Origin: JAGVDM01 sp964642315
GTDB lineage: Bacteria; Patescibacteriota; Gracilibacteria; Peribacterales; Peribacteraceae
Reading direction: 5' to 3'
Assembly: GCA_964642315.1 (NCBI GenBank)
Contig: CAZXOG010000003.1
Location: 62,001-126,000, forward strand
DNA: 64,000 bases
The translations under genes were made by a program, and so were the position numbers. Shown piece by piece: positions 41,834 through 50,173 of this stretch; position 1 is the first letter of the stretch, and each line of letters opens with the position of its first letter. The notes under the pieces were generated by a model, which ran no database searches, had not been told where the DNA came from, and saw only the letters and a list, made by a program, of their open reading frames with translations.

Positions 41834-43648
41834 ATGCATCCTCAGCGCAGCGTCCGTTCCGGGCACCTCCGCGGCATCGTGATCCTCGATTTCGGCGGCC
41901 AGTACGCGCACCTCATCGCGAGCCGCATCCGCCGGCTCGGCGTATTCGCGGAGATCCGGCCGCCGGAAACGCCGGCGGAGGAGCTTGCTCATGCGGCGGG
42001 GATCATCCTTTCCGGCGGCCCGCAGAGCGTGTACGAGCCCGGCAGTCCGCAGGCGGATCCGGCCATTCTTAATCTCGGCATTCCCGTGCTTGGCCTCTGT
42101 TACGGTCTCCATTGGATGACGCAGACGCTCGGCGGTGAGGTGAAGCCCGGCCACGTCAAGGAGTACGGTCGCACGCCGATCCGCACGGAAGCCGGCGGGT
42201 CGATCCTGCGCGACTGCGGGAAGCAGTGCACGGTATGGATGTCCCATGGCGACGAGGCCGTCCGCTTGCCCGAAGGGTTCACGCGCATCGCGACCTCCGA
42301 GGCCTGCGCGAATGCCGCGTTCGCCGATGAGAGCCGCAAACTCTTTGCATTCCAGTTCCATCCTGAAGTCACGCACACCGAGCACGGGCTCGACATGCTG
42401 CGGCGTTTCGTCGCCCTCTGCGACGCGGATGCCTGGTCCGTGAGCGGGTACGCGGAGCGCATCGAAGACGAAATCCGCCGTCAGGTTGGCGACCGGAAAG
42501 TCTTCATGCTCGTCTCTGGCGGCGTGGATTCCACTGTCGCATTCACGCTCTTAAACCGCGTGCTCGGTGCCGACCGCGTGCAGGGTCTCCTCATCGATAC
42601 CGGTCTCATGCGCAAAGGGGAAATCGCGATGATCACTGCGGCATTCAATCAGTTGGGAATCACGAATTTGCGGGTAGAGGATGCGTCAGAGGAATTCTTT
42701 TCAAATCTCCGCGGTATCTACGATCCGGAACAGAAGCGCTCTGTCATCGGCGACACCTTCCTCGCCGTGCAGCGACGGGTGAGCGAATCTCTGGGGCTCC
42801 GTTTGGAGGAAGGGTGGATGCTCGGGCAGGGGACCATCTACCCCGATACGATCGAGACGGGCGCCACCAAGCATGCCGACAAGATCAAGACTCACCACAA
42901 CCGCGTGGAAGCCGTACAGCGGATGATCGATCAGGGGCTGGTGCTGGAGCCGCTCAAAGAGCTCTACAAGGACGAGGTGCGGCAGCTCGGCGAAGAACTC
43001 GGTCTCCCGTACGAGCTCGTATGGAGGCATCCGTTCCCGGGGCCGGGCCTCGGCGTGCGCATTCTCTGCGCAGAGCAGCCGGACATCTCCGCGACTATCG
43101 ATTCCCACATCGTTCCGTATCCATCTGCGGTCCTGCCAGTCCGGTCCGTTGGCGTGCAGGGGGACGGCAGGACGTACCGGCATGCCATTGCGCTCTTTGC
43201 CGCTGATTTCCCCGTGATCCCTCCGGAGTATCGCCGCACGGCTGTCTCTCTCCCCAATACCAACCCGCAGATTAACCGGGTGCTTTTCTGCCTCTCGCAC
43301 GCGGAACCTGTGCCTTTCGTGTTCTCCCCCGGGTTCGTCACGCGCGAGCGGGCGGATCTTCTCCGCGAGGCGGATGCGATCGTGAACGAGGAACTCGCTG
43401 CGGACAGCGGGCTTTTCCGCCGGATCTGGCAGTTTCCCGTTGTGCTCCTGCCGTTTGGCGCCGGAATCGGGGGCCAATCGGTCGTCCTGCGGCCCGTGGA
43501 GTCCATCGATGCCATGACGGCGGATGCCGCCCCATTGCCTGCAGCGCTTCTCAAGCGCGTGGCGGAACGCATCCTTGCAGTGCGCGGCATTGATTGTCTC
43601 TTCCTCGATCTCACGAGCAAGCCCCCGGCCACGATCGAGTGGGAATGA
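41834..43648 (+). CDS. guaA: GMP synthase, long eukaryote-like form
   Basis: This 604-residue enzyme converts XMP to GMP using glutamine. Glutaminase triad Cys89 (LGLCYG), His176 and Glu178 (FHPE); ATP-pyrophosphatase loop SGGVDST (228-234). It is about 80-90 residues longer than ordinary bacterial GuaA (510-525). After GPGLGVRIL (about 403-411) there is a complete LPVRSVGVQGDGRTY segment, then a second dimerisation-like unit (506-604) ending KPPATIEWE, as in eukaryotic GMPS with two C-terminal subdomains. The ATG at 41834 is 6 bases after TACACT (41822-41827). Confidence 0.95.
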   Translation: MHPQRSVRSGHLRGIVILDFGGQYAHLIASRIRRLGVFAEIRPPETPAEELAHAAGIILSGGPQSVYEPGSPQADPAILNLGIPVLGLCYGLHWMTQTLGGEVKPGHVKEYGRTPIRTEAGGSILRDCGKQCTVWMSHGDEAVRLPEGFTRIATSEACANAAFADESRKLFAFQFHPEVTHTEHGLDMLRRFVALCDADAWSVSGYAERIEDEIRRQVGDRKVFMLVSGGVDSTVAFTLLNRVLGADRVQGLLIDTGLMRKGEIAMITAAFNQLGITNLRVEDASEEFFSNLRGIYDPEQKRSVIGDTFLAVQRRVSESLGLRLEEGWMLGQGTIYPDTIETGATKHADKIKTHHNRVEAVQRMIDQGLVLEPLKELYKDEVRQLGEELGLPYELVWRHPFPGPGLGVRILCAEQPDISATIDSHIVPYPSAVLPVRSVGVQGDGRTYRHAIALFAADFPVIPPEYRRTAVSLPNTNPQINRVLFCLSHAEPVPFVFSPGFVTRERADLLREADAIVNEELAADSGLFRRIWQFPVVLLPFGAGIGGQSVVLRPVESIDAMTADAAPLPAALLKRVAERILAVRGIDCLFLDLTSKPPATIEWE

Positions 43649-43650
43649 TG

Positions 43651-43676
43651 CACGAGAGACAAACCTGCGGTTTTTC
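43651..43676 (+). repeat. Dispersed 3' hairpin element, copy B (half copy)
   Basis: CACGAGAGAC then AACC-TGC-GGTT-TTTC, starting 2 bases after the guaA stop. The left half matches copy A, with a compensatory change in the inner stem; the right outer arm is replaced by about 30 unrelated bases before a T-rich tail. Confidence 0.5.
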
Positions 43677-43776
43677 AACGCTCCGATAGCGAAGGAGAAT
43701 GACTGGCTTTTCTCGGGTTTTTCCGTTCCACGAGCGGTATTCGTAGTATACTGCGCACTCTTATTTCCCCACGGTC

Positions 43777-44349
43777 GTGCAGTCCAAGCCCATCAGCGAG
43801 CATGAGCTGCTCTCCCTCGTCGCGCAGGCGCAGGAGGGTGACACCAAGGCGTTCGGCCGTGTCTATGACCACTTCTTCGATTCCGTGTACCGGTATGCGG
43901 CGTTCCGCCTTCCTGAAGCTGTTTGTGAGGATGTGGTAGCCGATGCTTTTGTAAAAGCGTGGGAGAAGCTCCATACGTACCGGGTGCGCCAAGGAATCCC
44001 CTTCGGCGCTTGGCTCTTTCGCATCGTGCGCCACACGGTGATCGATGCATACCGCAAAAGGCGCGATTTCGAGGAGGTGCCGGAAACCATAGAAGATCCC
44101 GATGCGCTCAACCGCGCCGAGGCCCGTGTGAAGCAAAAGCATCTGCTCTCTGTGATGCGCGGCGCGATGGATCGTCTGCCTTCCCGCTATCGCGAGGTTC
44201 TGCACCTCTCGTATGTCGCGGATCTGCCGCATAGCGAGGTCGCCCGTGTGATGCGTACGAGCGAGGGATCTGTCCGCACGCTAAAATTCCGCGCTCTCCG
44301 GCGCCTGGAGCAGGAACTTCCTCCTGATTTACGCGATGATTCGCTGTAA
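43777..44349 (+). CDS. ECF-type RNA polymerase sigma factor
   Basis: This 190-residue sigma-70 family member has region 2 (YRYAAFRLPEAVCEDVVADA, then FVKAWEKLHTY) and region 4 (LPSRYREVLHLSYVADLPHS, EVARVMRTSEGSVRTLKFRA). The start is GTG 43777, with TATACT at 43747-43752, so a leader of about 17 nt. The next gene encodes a membrane FecR-domain protein, the probable partner that controls this factor. Confidence 0.93.
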   Translation: MQSKPISEHELLSLVAQAQEGDTKAFGRVYDHFFDSVYRYAAFRLPEAVCEDVVADAFVKAWEKLHTYRVRQGIPFGAWLFRIVRHTVIDAYRKRRDFEEVPETIEDPDALNRAEARVKQKHLLSVMRGAMDRLPSRYREVLHLSYVADLPHSEVARVMRTSEGSVRTLKFRALRRLEQELPPDLRDDSL

Positions 44350-44385
44350 CAAAAGCCATGCTCGGCCGTTTCTACTACCGACGGC

Positions 44386-46356
44386 ATGACTGCTGAGTCC
44401 CTCTTCCGCCGGCTCCGCCCCGCGGTGCAACCGCCATCGCGTGTGCAACAGCGCATCAAGAGCTCGTTCTTGCGGCGCATTGATGCGCCGTCAGCGCTCT
44501 TTGCCGTGCGTGGGCAGCTTGCGCCTGCGCCAGGGCTCCGTGCACGCGTGTGGGCGCACATCGCGTCGACAATTCGTCCGGCCATCGCAGAATCCATCTG
44601 GGAGAAAGTCCGTGAGGCGCTCACCCCGCCGCCGGAACTGCGCGGGTATCTCCAGCACCATGTGCTCGGCGTGCTCACACCCGCTCCGCAGCCTTCGCCG
44701 TACGCGTGGGTGAAGTGGGTGGCATCACTTGCGGTAGTCGCGCTCGTGGTTCAGGCGAGCCCGCTGCTGTTCCTTGCCACGAAGACCGTTGCGGATTCCA
44801 GCGTGATCCTCGTGCCGACCCGTGGCGACATTGCCGTATCACTCGGGGACCTGTGGCAACCTGTCGACCAGGAACTCGTTTTGGAGCCGGGCATGCGTAT
44901 CCGCACGTACGATGGCGAGGCGAGCATTATTTTCCGCGACGATGCGGTGCTGCGGTTCGATAGCAACACGATTGTCGAAGTCTTCGATACGTCGGAGCAC
45001 GTCGAATCGGTGGATGCTTTCTCTCCTTCCTTCTCCCTGGTCGCTGGCCGAGTGTGGGTGCAAGGCTTGCTCCCCGCGCCGGTCCGCGGGATGACCGTTG
45101 CCGTCCGCCACGGTCGTGTGACCGTGCATGAAGGCAGTGTGTCCGTCCAAGAACATGATGACGGCGCCGTGGCCGTGAAGGTCTGGGACCGCAGTGCGGA
45201 TGTCCTGCAGGGAGAGACGGCTCTCCCTCTCGTTGTGGGTGAGCAGGCGGTGATGCGCGGCGATAATCCGCTCCTCACGAAGAAGATCCCCGAGGCGGAA
45301 TTCTCGGATGACTGGGCAGTGCAGAATCTCGAGAAGGATGCCGTTCACCGCCGTTCTATCGCTCACTTGCAGCACGAGCGCCGCGCGGCGTCCGCCGGCA
45401 TTCTGCCGACATCCACTCTTTACCCGGTAAAGCGTGCCGCGGAGGCGGTTGATGTGTTCTTCTCTGTCGACGAGGAATCCCGCATGCAGAAGCGTCTGTG
45501 GCAGGCGAATGTCCGTCTGAATGAAGCAGCGGCGCTCCTCACAGAAGGCGAAGAGCCGGATAAAGCGCTCGAGGATTTCCGTGAAACACTTCTTGCTCTC
45601 TCGAGCGGCACGGGGAGTGATGTTGCTTCCGAGGAGATCATCCGCCAGTCGCTGGCGGAAACCATTGCGGAAGTAGCGGCGTCGTTGCCGGGCGACGAGA
45701 GTTACCTCCTTAAGAAGACGGTGCTCGAAGTCGCTTCCGATCTACCGGAAGAAGTGATGGGCGCAGATGAGGCGAAGACAGTTCTGCTCGTCGATTCGCT
45801 CACGTCACTCAATGCCATGGTCGCTTCTGATGATCTTTCCGGTCTTGAGCAGACGTGGATCGAGGCGCAGCCGTACCTCGGTCTCCTTGACACCGAGGAT
45901 GCAACCCTGGATCCACAGGCGCGCAAAGAGGCAAAACTCATGCTCACGCGCATTGCGCGGCGGGTGCAGTCCGAAGCTCGCGCGGGTGTTGCCACCCTTG
46001 ATCCGGAACTCCTCGCGGATATCACCTCGTTCCTCCCGCAGCCGCCGTCGCAGCAGTATGCGCTGATGTCCGACGAGGAAGTGAACATGGCGGTCGGCGC
46101 GATTCTCGAGCGCGTATATGCCTACAAGATGCCGAAGTCCCGCGAGAACCAGTTGCGGGTGGAGCTCCGCAATCTTGGTGCGCATCCTGAGCAGGGTCGC
46201 ATGCTGCGCGCCGTGTACCGAGCGCTTCCGGAGGATTCGCGCTTGCGCGACCTCACGCGGCGCGAAGTGGTGGAACTGCGCTGGGAACAGGTTGGCGAGC
46301 AGTTCGTCTTGCAACAGCAGGAAGAGACAACGCAGTCCGGTTCCACAATTGAATAG
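44386..46356 (+). CDS. Membrane FecR-domain/DUF5667-like protein, probable anti-sigma partner
   Basis: This 656-residue protein has a cytoplasmic N-terminus (1-108), one membrane helix (about 111-132), then a FecR-like beta domain (about 140-290; ELVLEPGMRIRTYDGEASII). A Pro-Val-Lys segment follows (STLYPVKRAAEAVDVFF, region 340-430) typical of DUF5667 in Patescibacteria and other phyla, and a long helical extracytoplasmic C-terminus. Starts 36 bases after the ECF sigma gene. By analogy the inner part would hold the sigma factor and the outer part sense a signal; no zinc-finger anti-sigma motif is visible. Confidence 0.82.
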   Translation: MTAESLFRRLRPAVQPPSRVQQRIKSSFLRRIDAPSALFAVRGQLAPAPGLRARVWAHIASTIRPAIAESIWEKVREALTPPPELRGYLQHHVLGVLTPAPQPSPYAWVKWVASLAVVALVVQASPLLFLATKTVADSSVILVPTRGDIAVSLGDLWQPVDQELVLEPGMRIRTYDGEASIIFRDDAVLRFDSNTIVEVFDTSEHVESVDAFSPSFSLVAGRVWVQGLLPAPVRGMTVAVRHGRVTVHEGSVSVQEHDDGAVAVKVWDRSADVLQGETALPLVVGEQAVMRGDNPLLTKKIPEAEFSDDWAVQNLEKDAVHRRSIAHLQHERRAASAGILPTSTLYPVKRAAEAVDVFFSVDEESRMQKRLWQANVRLNEAAALLTEGEEPDKALEDFRETLLALSSGTGSDVASEEIIRQSLAETIAEVAASLPGDESYLLKKTVLEVASDLPEEVMGADEAKTVLLVDSLTSLNAMVASDDLSGLEQTWIEAQPYLGLLDTEDATLDPQARKEAKLMLTRIARRVQSEARAGVATLDPELLADITSFLPQPPSQQYALMSDEEVNMAVGAILERVYAYKMPKSRENQLRVELRNLGAHPEQGRMLRAVYRALPEDSRLRDLTRREVVELRWEQVGEQFVLQQQEETTQSGSTIE

Positions 46357-46391
46357 CGTGAGGGGCAAGCCGAACGGTTTTTTCTCTCACG
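46357..46391 (+). repeat. Dispersed 3' hairpin element, copy C
   Basis: Outer stem CGTGAG/CTCACG (46357-46362 / 46386-46391) surrounds CCG-AA-CGG and a run of six T. It begins immediately after the preceding stop and shares the tail 'CTCTCRCGARYTCTCC' with copy A. Confidence 0.55.
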
Positions 46392-46471
46392 AGTTCTCCC
46401 TTTTCCGTGTGGCGCTGTTCCAGTGTGGGGGTTGGCGAGACCCGCGCTCCGCCGGGATTTGCTCCATTCCT

Positions 46472-46494
46472 GAATTGCCGTAATAGCGCAATTC
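46472..46494. repeat. Inverted repeat upstream of the efp promoter
   Basis: GAATTGC (46472-46478) and GCAATTC (46488-46494) are 5 bases before the efp -35. It could be an upstream terminator or an operator. Confidence 0.4.
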
Positions 46495-46498
46495 TTCC

Positions 46499-46526
46499 TT
46501 GACCGTTGCGAAGCCGCTCCTAGACT
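46499..46526 (+). promoter_or_regulatory. efp promoter
   Basis: TTGACC (46499-46504), 16-base spacer, TAGACT (46521-46526). The ATG lies 6 bases further, so transcription should begin at or beside the start codon. Confidence 0.7.
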
Positions 46527-46532
46527 ACGCGC

Positions 46533-47096
46533 ATGGCAATGTACGTCATTACCGATCTGAAGCCCGGTCGGGCCATTCAGATCGACGGCGAACCCTACCT
46601 GATTGTGGATTCGCAGTTCGGCCGCAAGAGCCAGAGCAAGGCGAACATGCAGTGCAAGCTCAAGAACCTCAAGACGGGCGCGGTGATTGCCCGCAATTTC
46701 CAGGGTAGCGAGAAGATCGAGCCCGCAGACGTGGGGTACCGCCGCTGCCAGTACCTCTATAACGATGGCGAATCCGCGACGTTCATGGATCTGAATTCCT
46801 ACGATCAGTTCCCGCTCGGCCTCGAGAGCATCGGCGACGCAATCCAGTATCTCGTCGAAGGCTGCGAGGTGGATGCACTGGTTTTCGACGAGCGACCAAT
46901 CGGCATTCAGCTCAAGGCAACGGTAGATCTCAAAGTGGTGGAGACGCAGCCGGGGGTGAAGGGCGATACTGCGACCGGGGGCAGCAAGCCAGCCAAGCTT
47001 GAGAGCGGACTCACGGTGAACGTTCCACTTTTCGTAAACGAAGGCGACACGGTCCGCGTGAACACGGAGACGGGTGAGTACATGACGAGGGCGTAG
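46533..47096 (+). CDS. efp: Elongation factor P
   Basis: This 187-residue three-domain factor relieves ribosome stalling at polyproline. The C-terminal NVPLFVNEGDTVRVNTETGEY signature is intact. In domain I the loop that normally reads PGKG(G/Q), bearing the modified Lys/Arg, reads FGRKSQSKANMQ; the residue aligned with E. coli Lys34 is Gln34. Either another residue (Lys32 or Lys36) is used or the factor acts unmodified. No epmA/epmB, earP or ymfI-like modification gene is nearby. Confidence 0.95.
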   Translation: MAMYVITDLKPGRAIQIDGEPYLIVDSQFGRKSQSKANMQCKLKNLKTGAVIARNFQGSEKIEPADVGYRRCQYLYNDGESATFMDLNSYDQFPLGLESIGDAIQYLVEGCEVDALVFDERPIGIQLKATVDLKVVETQPGVKGDTATGGSKPAKLESGLTVNVPLFVNEGDTVRVNTETGEYMTRA

Positions 47097-47110
47097 AGTT
47101 AATGAGGGGT

Positions 47111-48556
47111 TTAGGTGAGTTTTTTGTTGAGGATTTCGTTCACCGTGCGCGGATCTGCCTGGCCCTTTGATTCCTTCATCACCCACCCCACGATTGCGCC
47201 GAGCGCCGCCGGTTTCCCGGTCCTGTAGGATTCGATCGCCTTGGGATTTGCTGCAATCGCCTTGGTGACCAATGCCTCGATTGCGGATGCATCGCTGATT
47301 TGCTGCATGCCTTTCTCAGCGATGATCTCGGGCGCGGATTTCCCTGTTTCCACCATTGCAGCGAGTACGTCTTTCCCCGCGTTCGCAGAGATGCGGCCGC
47401 TATCGATAGCCTCGAGGAGTTCCGTGATTTTTGGAGCATCCGGTCCGTCAGCAACGGCTTTCTCCGCGGCATTCAGGAATCCCAGGAGTTGCGTGAGCAC
47501 GATGCTTGCGGTGCGTTTTGCGTCACCTGTTTTTTTCTGCACCGCATCGAAGATTGTTTTGAGTTCTGTATCTCCGATAAGTTGGCTTGCCTGTTTTTCG
47601 TCGAGCCCCATCGTGATGTACTGCTGTTTGATCGCGCTCGGGAGAACAGGGAGTTCTTCCCGGATTCCTTCGATGAAATCCTTTTCCAGCACGAGTGGCG
47701 GGATATCTGGTTCCGGGAAGTACCGGTAGTCATCGGCAGTTTCCTTCTCCCGCAGGAGCCTTGTTTTTTCCTCATCATCCAGCCAACCGACGGTAATGTT
47801 CCCTGGCAATGGGCCGCCGGTTTCCTCCCACAATTTTCTCAGTCTTTTTTCCTCGTACTGCAGGGCTTTTTCGAGTGATTTGAAGGAGTTGAGGTTCTTG
47901 ATTTCACTCCGTGGATTGAGTTTTTCAGTGCCTTTCTCGCGCAGCGAAATGCTGGCGTCGAAACGCATCATTCCCTTGAACATGTCCGCTTCGGAGGCAC
48001 CCACGGCAATGAGGATTCGCCGGAGTTCTCCCGCGAATGCGGAGGCCTCTTCGGCGCTGCGGAGATCCGGTTCCGTGACGATTTCCATGAGTGGCGTTCC
48101 AGCGCGGTTGAAATCGACGAGTGTCTTTGCGCCGCGGTGCATCAGCTTGCCGGCGTCATTCTCCATGTGCAGGCGGGTGATGCGGCAGGTTTTCGTCGCC
48201 ATGACGCGTCCGCTCGCATCCGTGAGTTCATACGTCACGGATCCGCCGCTTGCGAGCGGAAAGTCGTACTGAGAGATCTGGAACCCGGCAGGGAGATCCG
48301 GGTAGAAGTAGTGCTTGCGATCGAAGTGGTTCTCGCGGTTCACTGTGCATCCAAGGGCAAGTGATGCCTTGATTGCCTTGCGGATCGCTTCGCCGTTTGG
48401 AGCTGGTAAGGTTCCCGGATGCCCCATACATACGGGGCATACGGTGGTATTCGGGGCTTTGCCGAAGGCGTCGTTGTCGCACCGGCAGAACATTTTCGTT
48501 TTCGTGCTCATCTGGGCGTGAACTTCCAAACCGATGATGGCTTCCAGCACGGCCAT
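47111..48556 (-). CDS. gatB: Aspartyl/glutamyl-tRNA(Asn/Gln) amidotransferase subunit B
   Basis: This 481-residue subunit of GatCAB binds and activates misacylated Glu-tRNA(Gln)/Asp-tRNA(Asn). Motifs: AIIGLEVHAQMSTKTKMFC, CPVCMGHPGTLP, HFDRKHYFYPDLPAGFQISQ, DFNRAGTPLMEIVTEPD. It has the C-terminal YqeY-like tail (VGWVMKESKGQADPRTVNEI). Cysteines around CRCDND...CPVC are potential zinc ligands. The ATG at 48556 fits the family start; an in-frame ATG at 48613 would add 19 residues. gatA and gatC are outside the window. Confidence 0.95.
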   Translation of the reverse strand: MAVLEAIIGLEVHAQMSTKTKMFCRCDNDAFGKAPNTTVCPVCMGHPGTLPAPNGEAIRKAIKASLALGCTVNRENHFDRKHYFYPDLPAGFQISQYDFPLASGGSVTYELTDASGRVMATKTCRITRLHMENDAGKLMHRGAKTLVDFNRAGTPLMEIVTEPDLRSAEEASAFAGELRRILIAVGASEADMFKGMMRFDASISLREKGTEKLNPRSEIKNLNSFKSLEKALQYEEKRLRKLWEETGGPLPGNITVGWLDDEEKTRLLREKETADDYRYFPEPDIPPLVLEKDFIEGIREELPVLPSAIKQQYITMGLDEKQASQLIGDTELKTIFDAVQKKTGDAKRTASIVLTQLLGFLNAAEKAVADGPDAPKITELLEAIDSGRISANAGKDVLAAMVETGKSAPEIIAEKGMQQISDASAIEALVTKAIAANPKAIESYRTGKPAALGAIVGWVMKESKGQADPRTVNEILNKKLT

Positions 48557-48612
48557 TTCGAAGTGAGGGTACTCCGCCTTTTGCCCTTTAGGCAAACGGA
48601 AAAACGGATCCA

Positions 48613-48640
48613 TTGACGTTCTGAGATACCATTCTATTTT
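48613..48640 (+). promoter_or_regulatory. Promoter of the sigma-like gene at 48647
   Basis: TTGACG (48613-48618), 16-base spacer, TATTTT (48635-48640), then 6 bases to the ATG. Confidence 0.55.
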
Positions 48641-48646
48641 GGTGAT

Positions 48647-49060
48647 ATGCCTGTGCAGAAGCCGGACGATCTCTCACTGAGTGACGAAGAGCTTCTCCTG
48701 CAGGCGCGCAGACAGCGTCGGGAGTTCCCCAACGTCCCGCTGTTCATTCTCATCAAACGCCATGAGCGGGCGGTCTATTCGCAGATCATGCACGTGCTCC
48801 GCGATGAGCCTGATCAGAGCATTGCCGCCGAATCGGTATTCCAGGAAGCTTGGGCCCAGTTCATCCATGGGGATTATCCCGTGGACGGGGTGCATACACG
48901 CGTGCGGGGCACAGTGCTCAGGATTGCGGAATTGCTGGCGTTTCGCCTCTTGTGCCGGAAGATACAGCCCGTATTCCCGAGGCCGGAAGATAGTCCACGA
49001 GGAGCACGCCTTCCAGGTGGTCCACCTCGTGCTGCACTACCCGGGCGTCCCACCCTGTAA
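48647..49060 (+). CDS. Sigma-region-2-like protein, possibly truncated
   Basis: This is a 137-residue protein. Residues 14-105 (LSDEELLLQARRQRREF; RHERAVYSQIMHVLRDE; AESVFQEAWAQFIHGDYP) resemble ECF sigma region 2, including the QEAW element, but no region 4 follows. The last ~45 codons lie antisense to the 3' end of def and read as low-complexity Pro/Arg/Gly, which suggests an eroded or frameshifted C-terminus. A good promoter argues that it is still expressed. Could be a degraded sigma factor or a region-2-only regulator. Confidence 0.55.
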   Translation: MPVQKPDDLSLSDEELLLQARRQRREFPNVPLFILIKRHERAVYSQIMHVLRDEPDQSIAAESVFQEAWAQFIHGDYPVDGVHTRVRGTVLRIAELLAFRLLCRKIQPVFPRPEDSPRGARLPGGPPRAALPGRPTL

Positions 49061-49418
49061 ATCGCCGTTCCTGACGTTTGCCCTCCTCGTCGAGGAATTG
49101 CAGTGTGATTTCCACCGGTCGTTCGATGTCTTTCCATATGCCTGGCAGGCTGAGGCAGCCTTCCTGCGCGATATCGGTTTCCTGGCTTCGCCATGTGATT
49201 TCCGGATTAATGAGCGGGGTCATTTTTCCGCCGATATTGCTCAGGCACACGCGGAGTGACACGCCGATTTGCGGCGCGGCCAGTCCTCCACCGTCCGCGG
49301 ACGCCACGGTATCGCGCATGTCCTTGAGGAGCTTTTTCACCTCCTTGGTTACCTTCGGGACGCGCGTTGTCTTCCGCCGCAGGACGGGATTCTCTGCGCC
49401 GGTGAGGATAGGGAGCAC
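48918..49418 (-). CDS. def: Peptide deformylase
   Basis: This roughly 166-residue metalloenzyme removes the formyl group from nascent N-terminal Met. All three motifs are present: GGGLAAPQIGV, EGCLSLPG (metal Cys) and QHEVDHLEG (HExxH). GTG 49418 gives the family N-terminus (VLPILTGAENPVLR) and lies 12 bases after TATACT (49436-49431). An ATG at 49442 would put that hexamer inside the coding region. Its 3' end overlaps the convergent sigma-like gene. Confidence 0.94.
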   Translation of the reverse strand: MLPILTGAENPVLRRKTTRVPKVTKEVKKLLKDMRDTVASADGGGLAAPQIGVSLRVCLSNIGGKMTPLINPEITWRSQETDIAQEGCLSLPGIWKDIERPVEITLQFLDEEGKRQERRFTGWDARVVQHEVDHLEGVLLVDYLPASGIRAVSSGTRGETPAIPQS

Positions 49419-49483
49419 TGCGATAGCTGCAGTATACGGCATGCCGTACGCATTTTCCTGCTCTTTGCGCGGAAAACGCGACT

Positions 49484-50065
49484 CTATCTCACATTGGCTC
49501 TCACTCCTGCCACTTCGCGGAGCTCATTGAGCGAGGTGATGTTTTTCTGGCTGATCATTGTGAGGAATACCTGCGCTGTCAGACGCACGTCCGGCGCGGC
49601 GCGATGACGTTCTGTCGGCAGCGGGAAATTGCATCGTTTCGCGACTGCATCGAGCGTGTGCCGGAATTCCCGCGGGAAGACCGCCCGGCTCAGGAGCATG
49701 GTACACAGGCATTCGGGGAGCTCGACGTATCCCCAGCAGCATTCCTTTTCCCGGCGGAGGAACGACATGTCGAATTCCGCGTTGTGCGCGACGAGCACCG
49801 ATCCCTCTGCGAACTTCAGGAACTCGGGGAGCACCTGATCAATCGTAGGGGCGTTTCGCACTTCTTCGTCGCCGATTCTATTCACCTGTTTCGCTTCCCA
49901 CGGGATTTCCCGTTCCGGGTTCACGAGCGATTGGAAGCTGCGTTCCGGCATAATCTGGCCGTTCTCAATGCGAAGACCCGCGATTTCGATGATCCGGTGC
50001 CCGCGCAGGGGATCGAGACCGGTCGTTTCCGTGTCGAACACGGTGAAGGGCGGCAGGGTCGGCAT
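49484..50065 (-). CDS. DnaQ-like 3'-5' exonuclease (DEDDh)
   Basis: This 193-residue protein has ExoI FDTETTG (Asp11, Glu13), ExoII HNAEFD (Asp99) and ExoIII HRAAPDVRLT (His...Asp), the DEDDh set of the Pol III epsilon family. It lacks a polymerase domain and could be the proofreading subunit or a stand-alone repair nuclease. The ATG at 50065 follows TAGAGT by 8 bases; an upstream open extension overlaps nth. Divergent from nth across 108 bases. Confidence 0.9.
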   Translation of the reverse strand: MPTLPPFTVFDTETTGLDPLRGHRIIEIAGLRIENGQIMPERSFQSLVNPEREIPWEAKQVNRIGDEEVRNAPTIDQVLPEFLKFAEGSVLVAHNAEFDMSFLRREKECCWGYVELPECLCTMLLSRAVFPREFRHTLDAVAKRCNFPLPTERHRAAPDVRLTAQVFLTMISQKNITSLNELREVAGVRANVR

Positions 50066-50173
50066 GGGATCGGACTCTACCAGATCATCCCCTGCCTGCC
50101 AGGGCAGTTTGCTTGACTCATTTTTGCGGGGACCTTCGTCGCTCTCACAAGACGATTGCGGCATACTCTGCTC

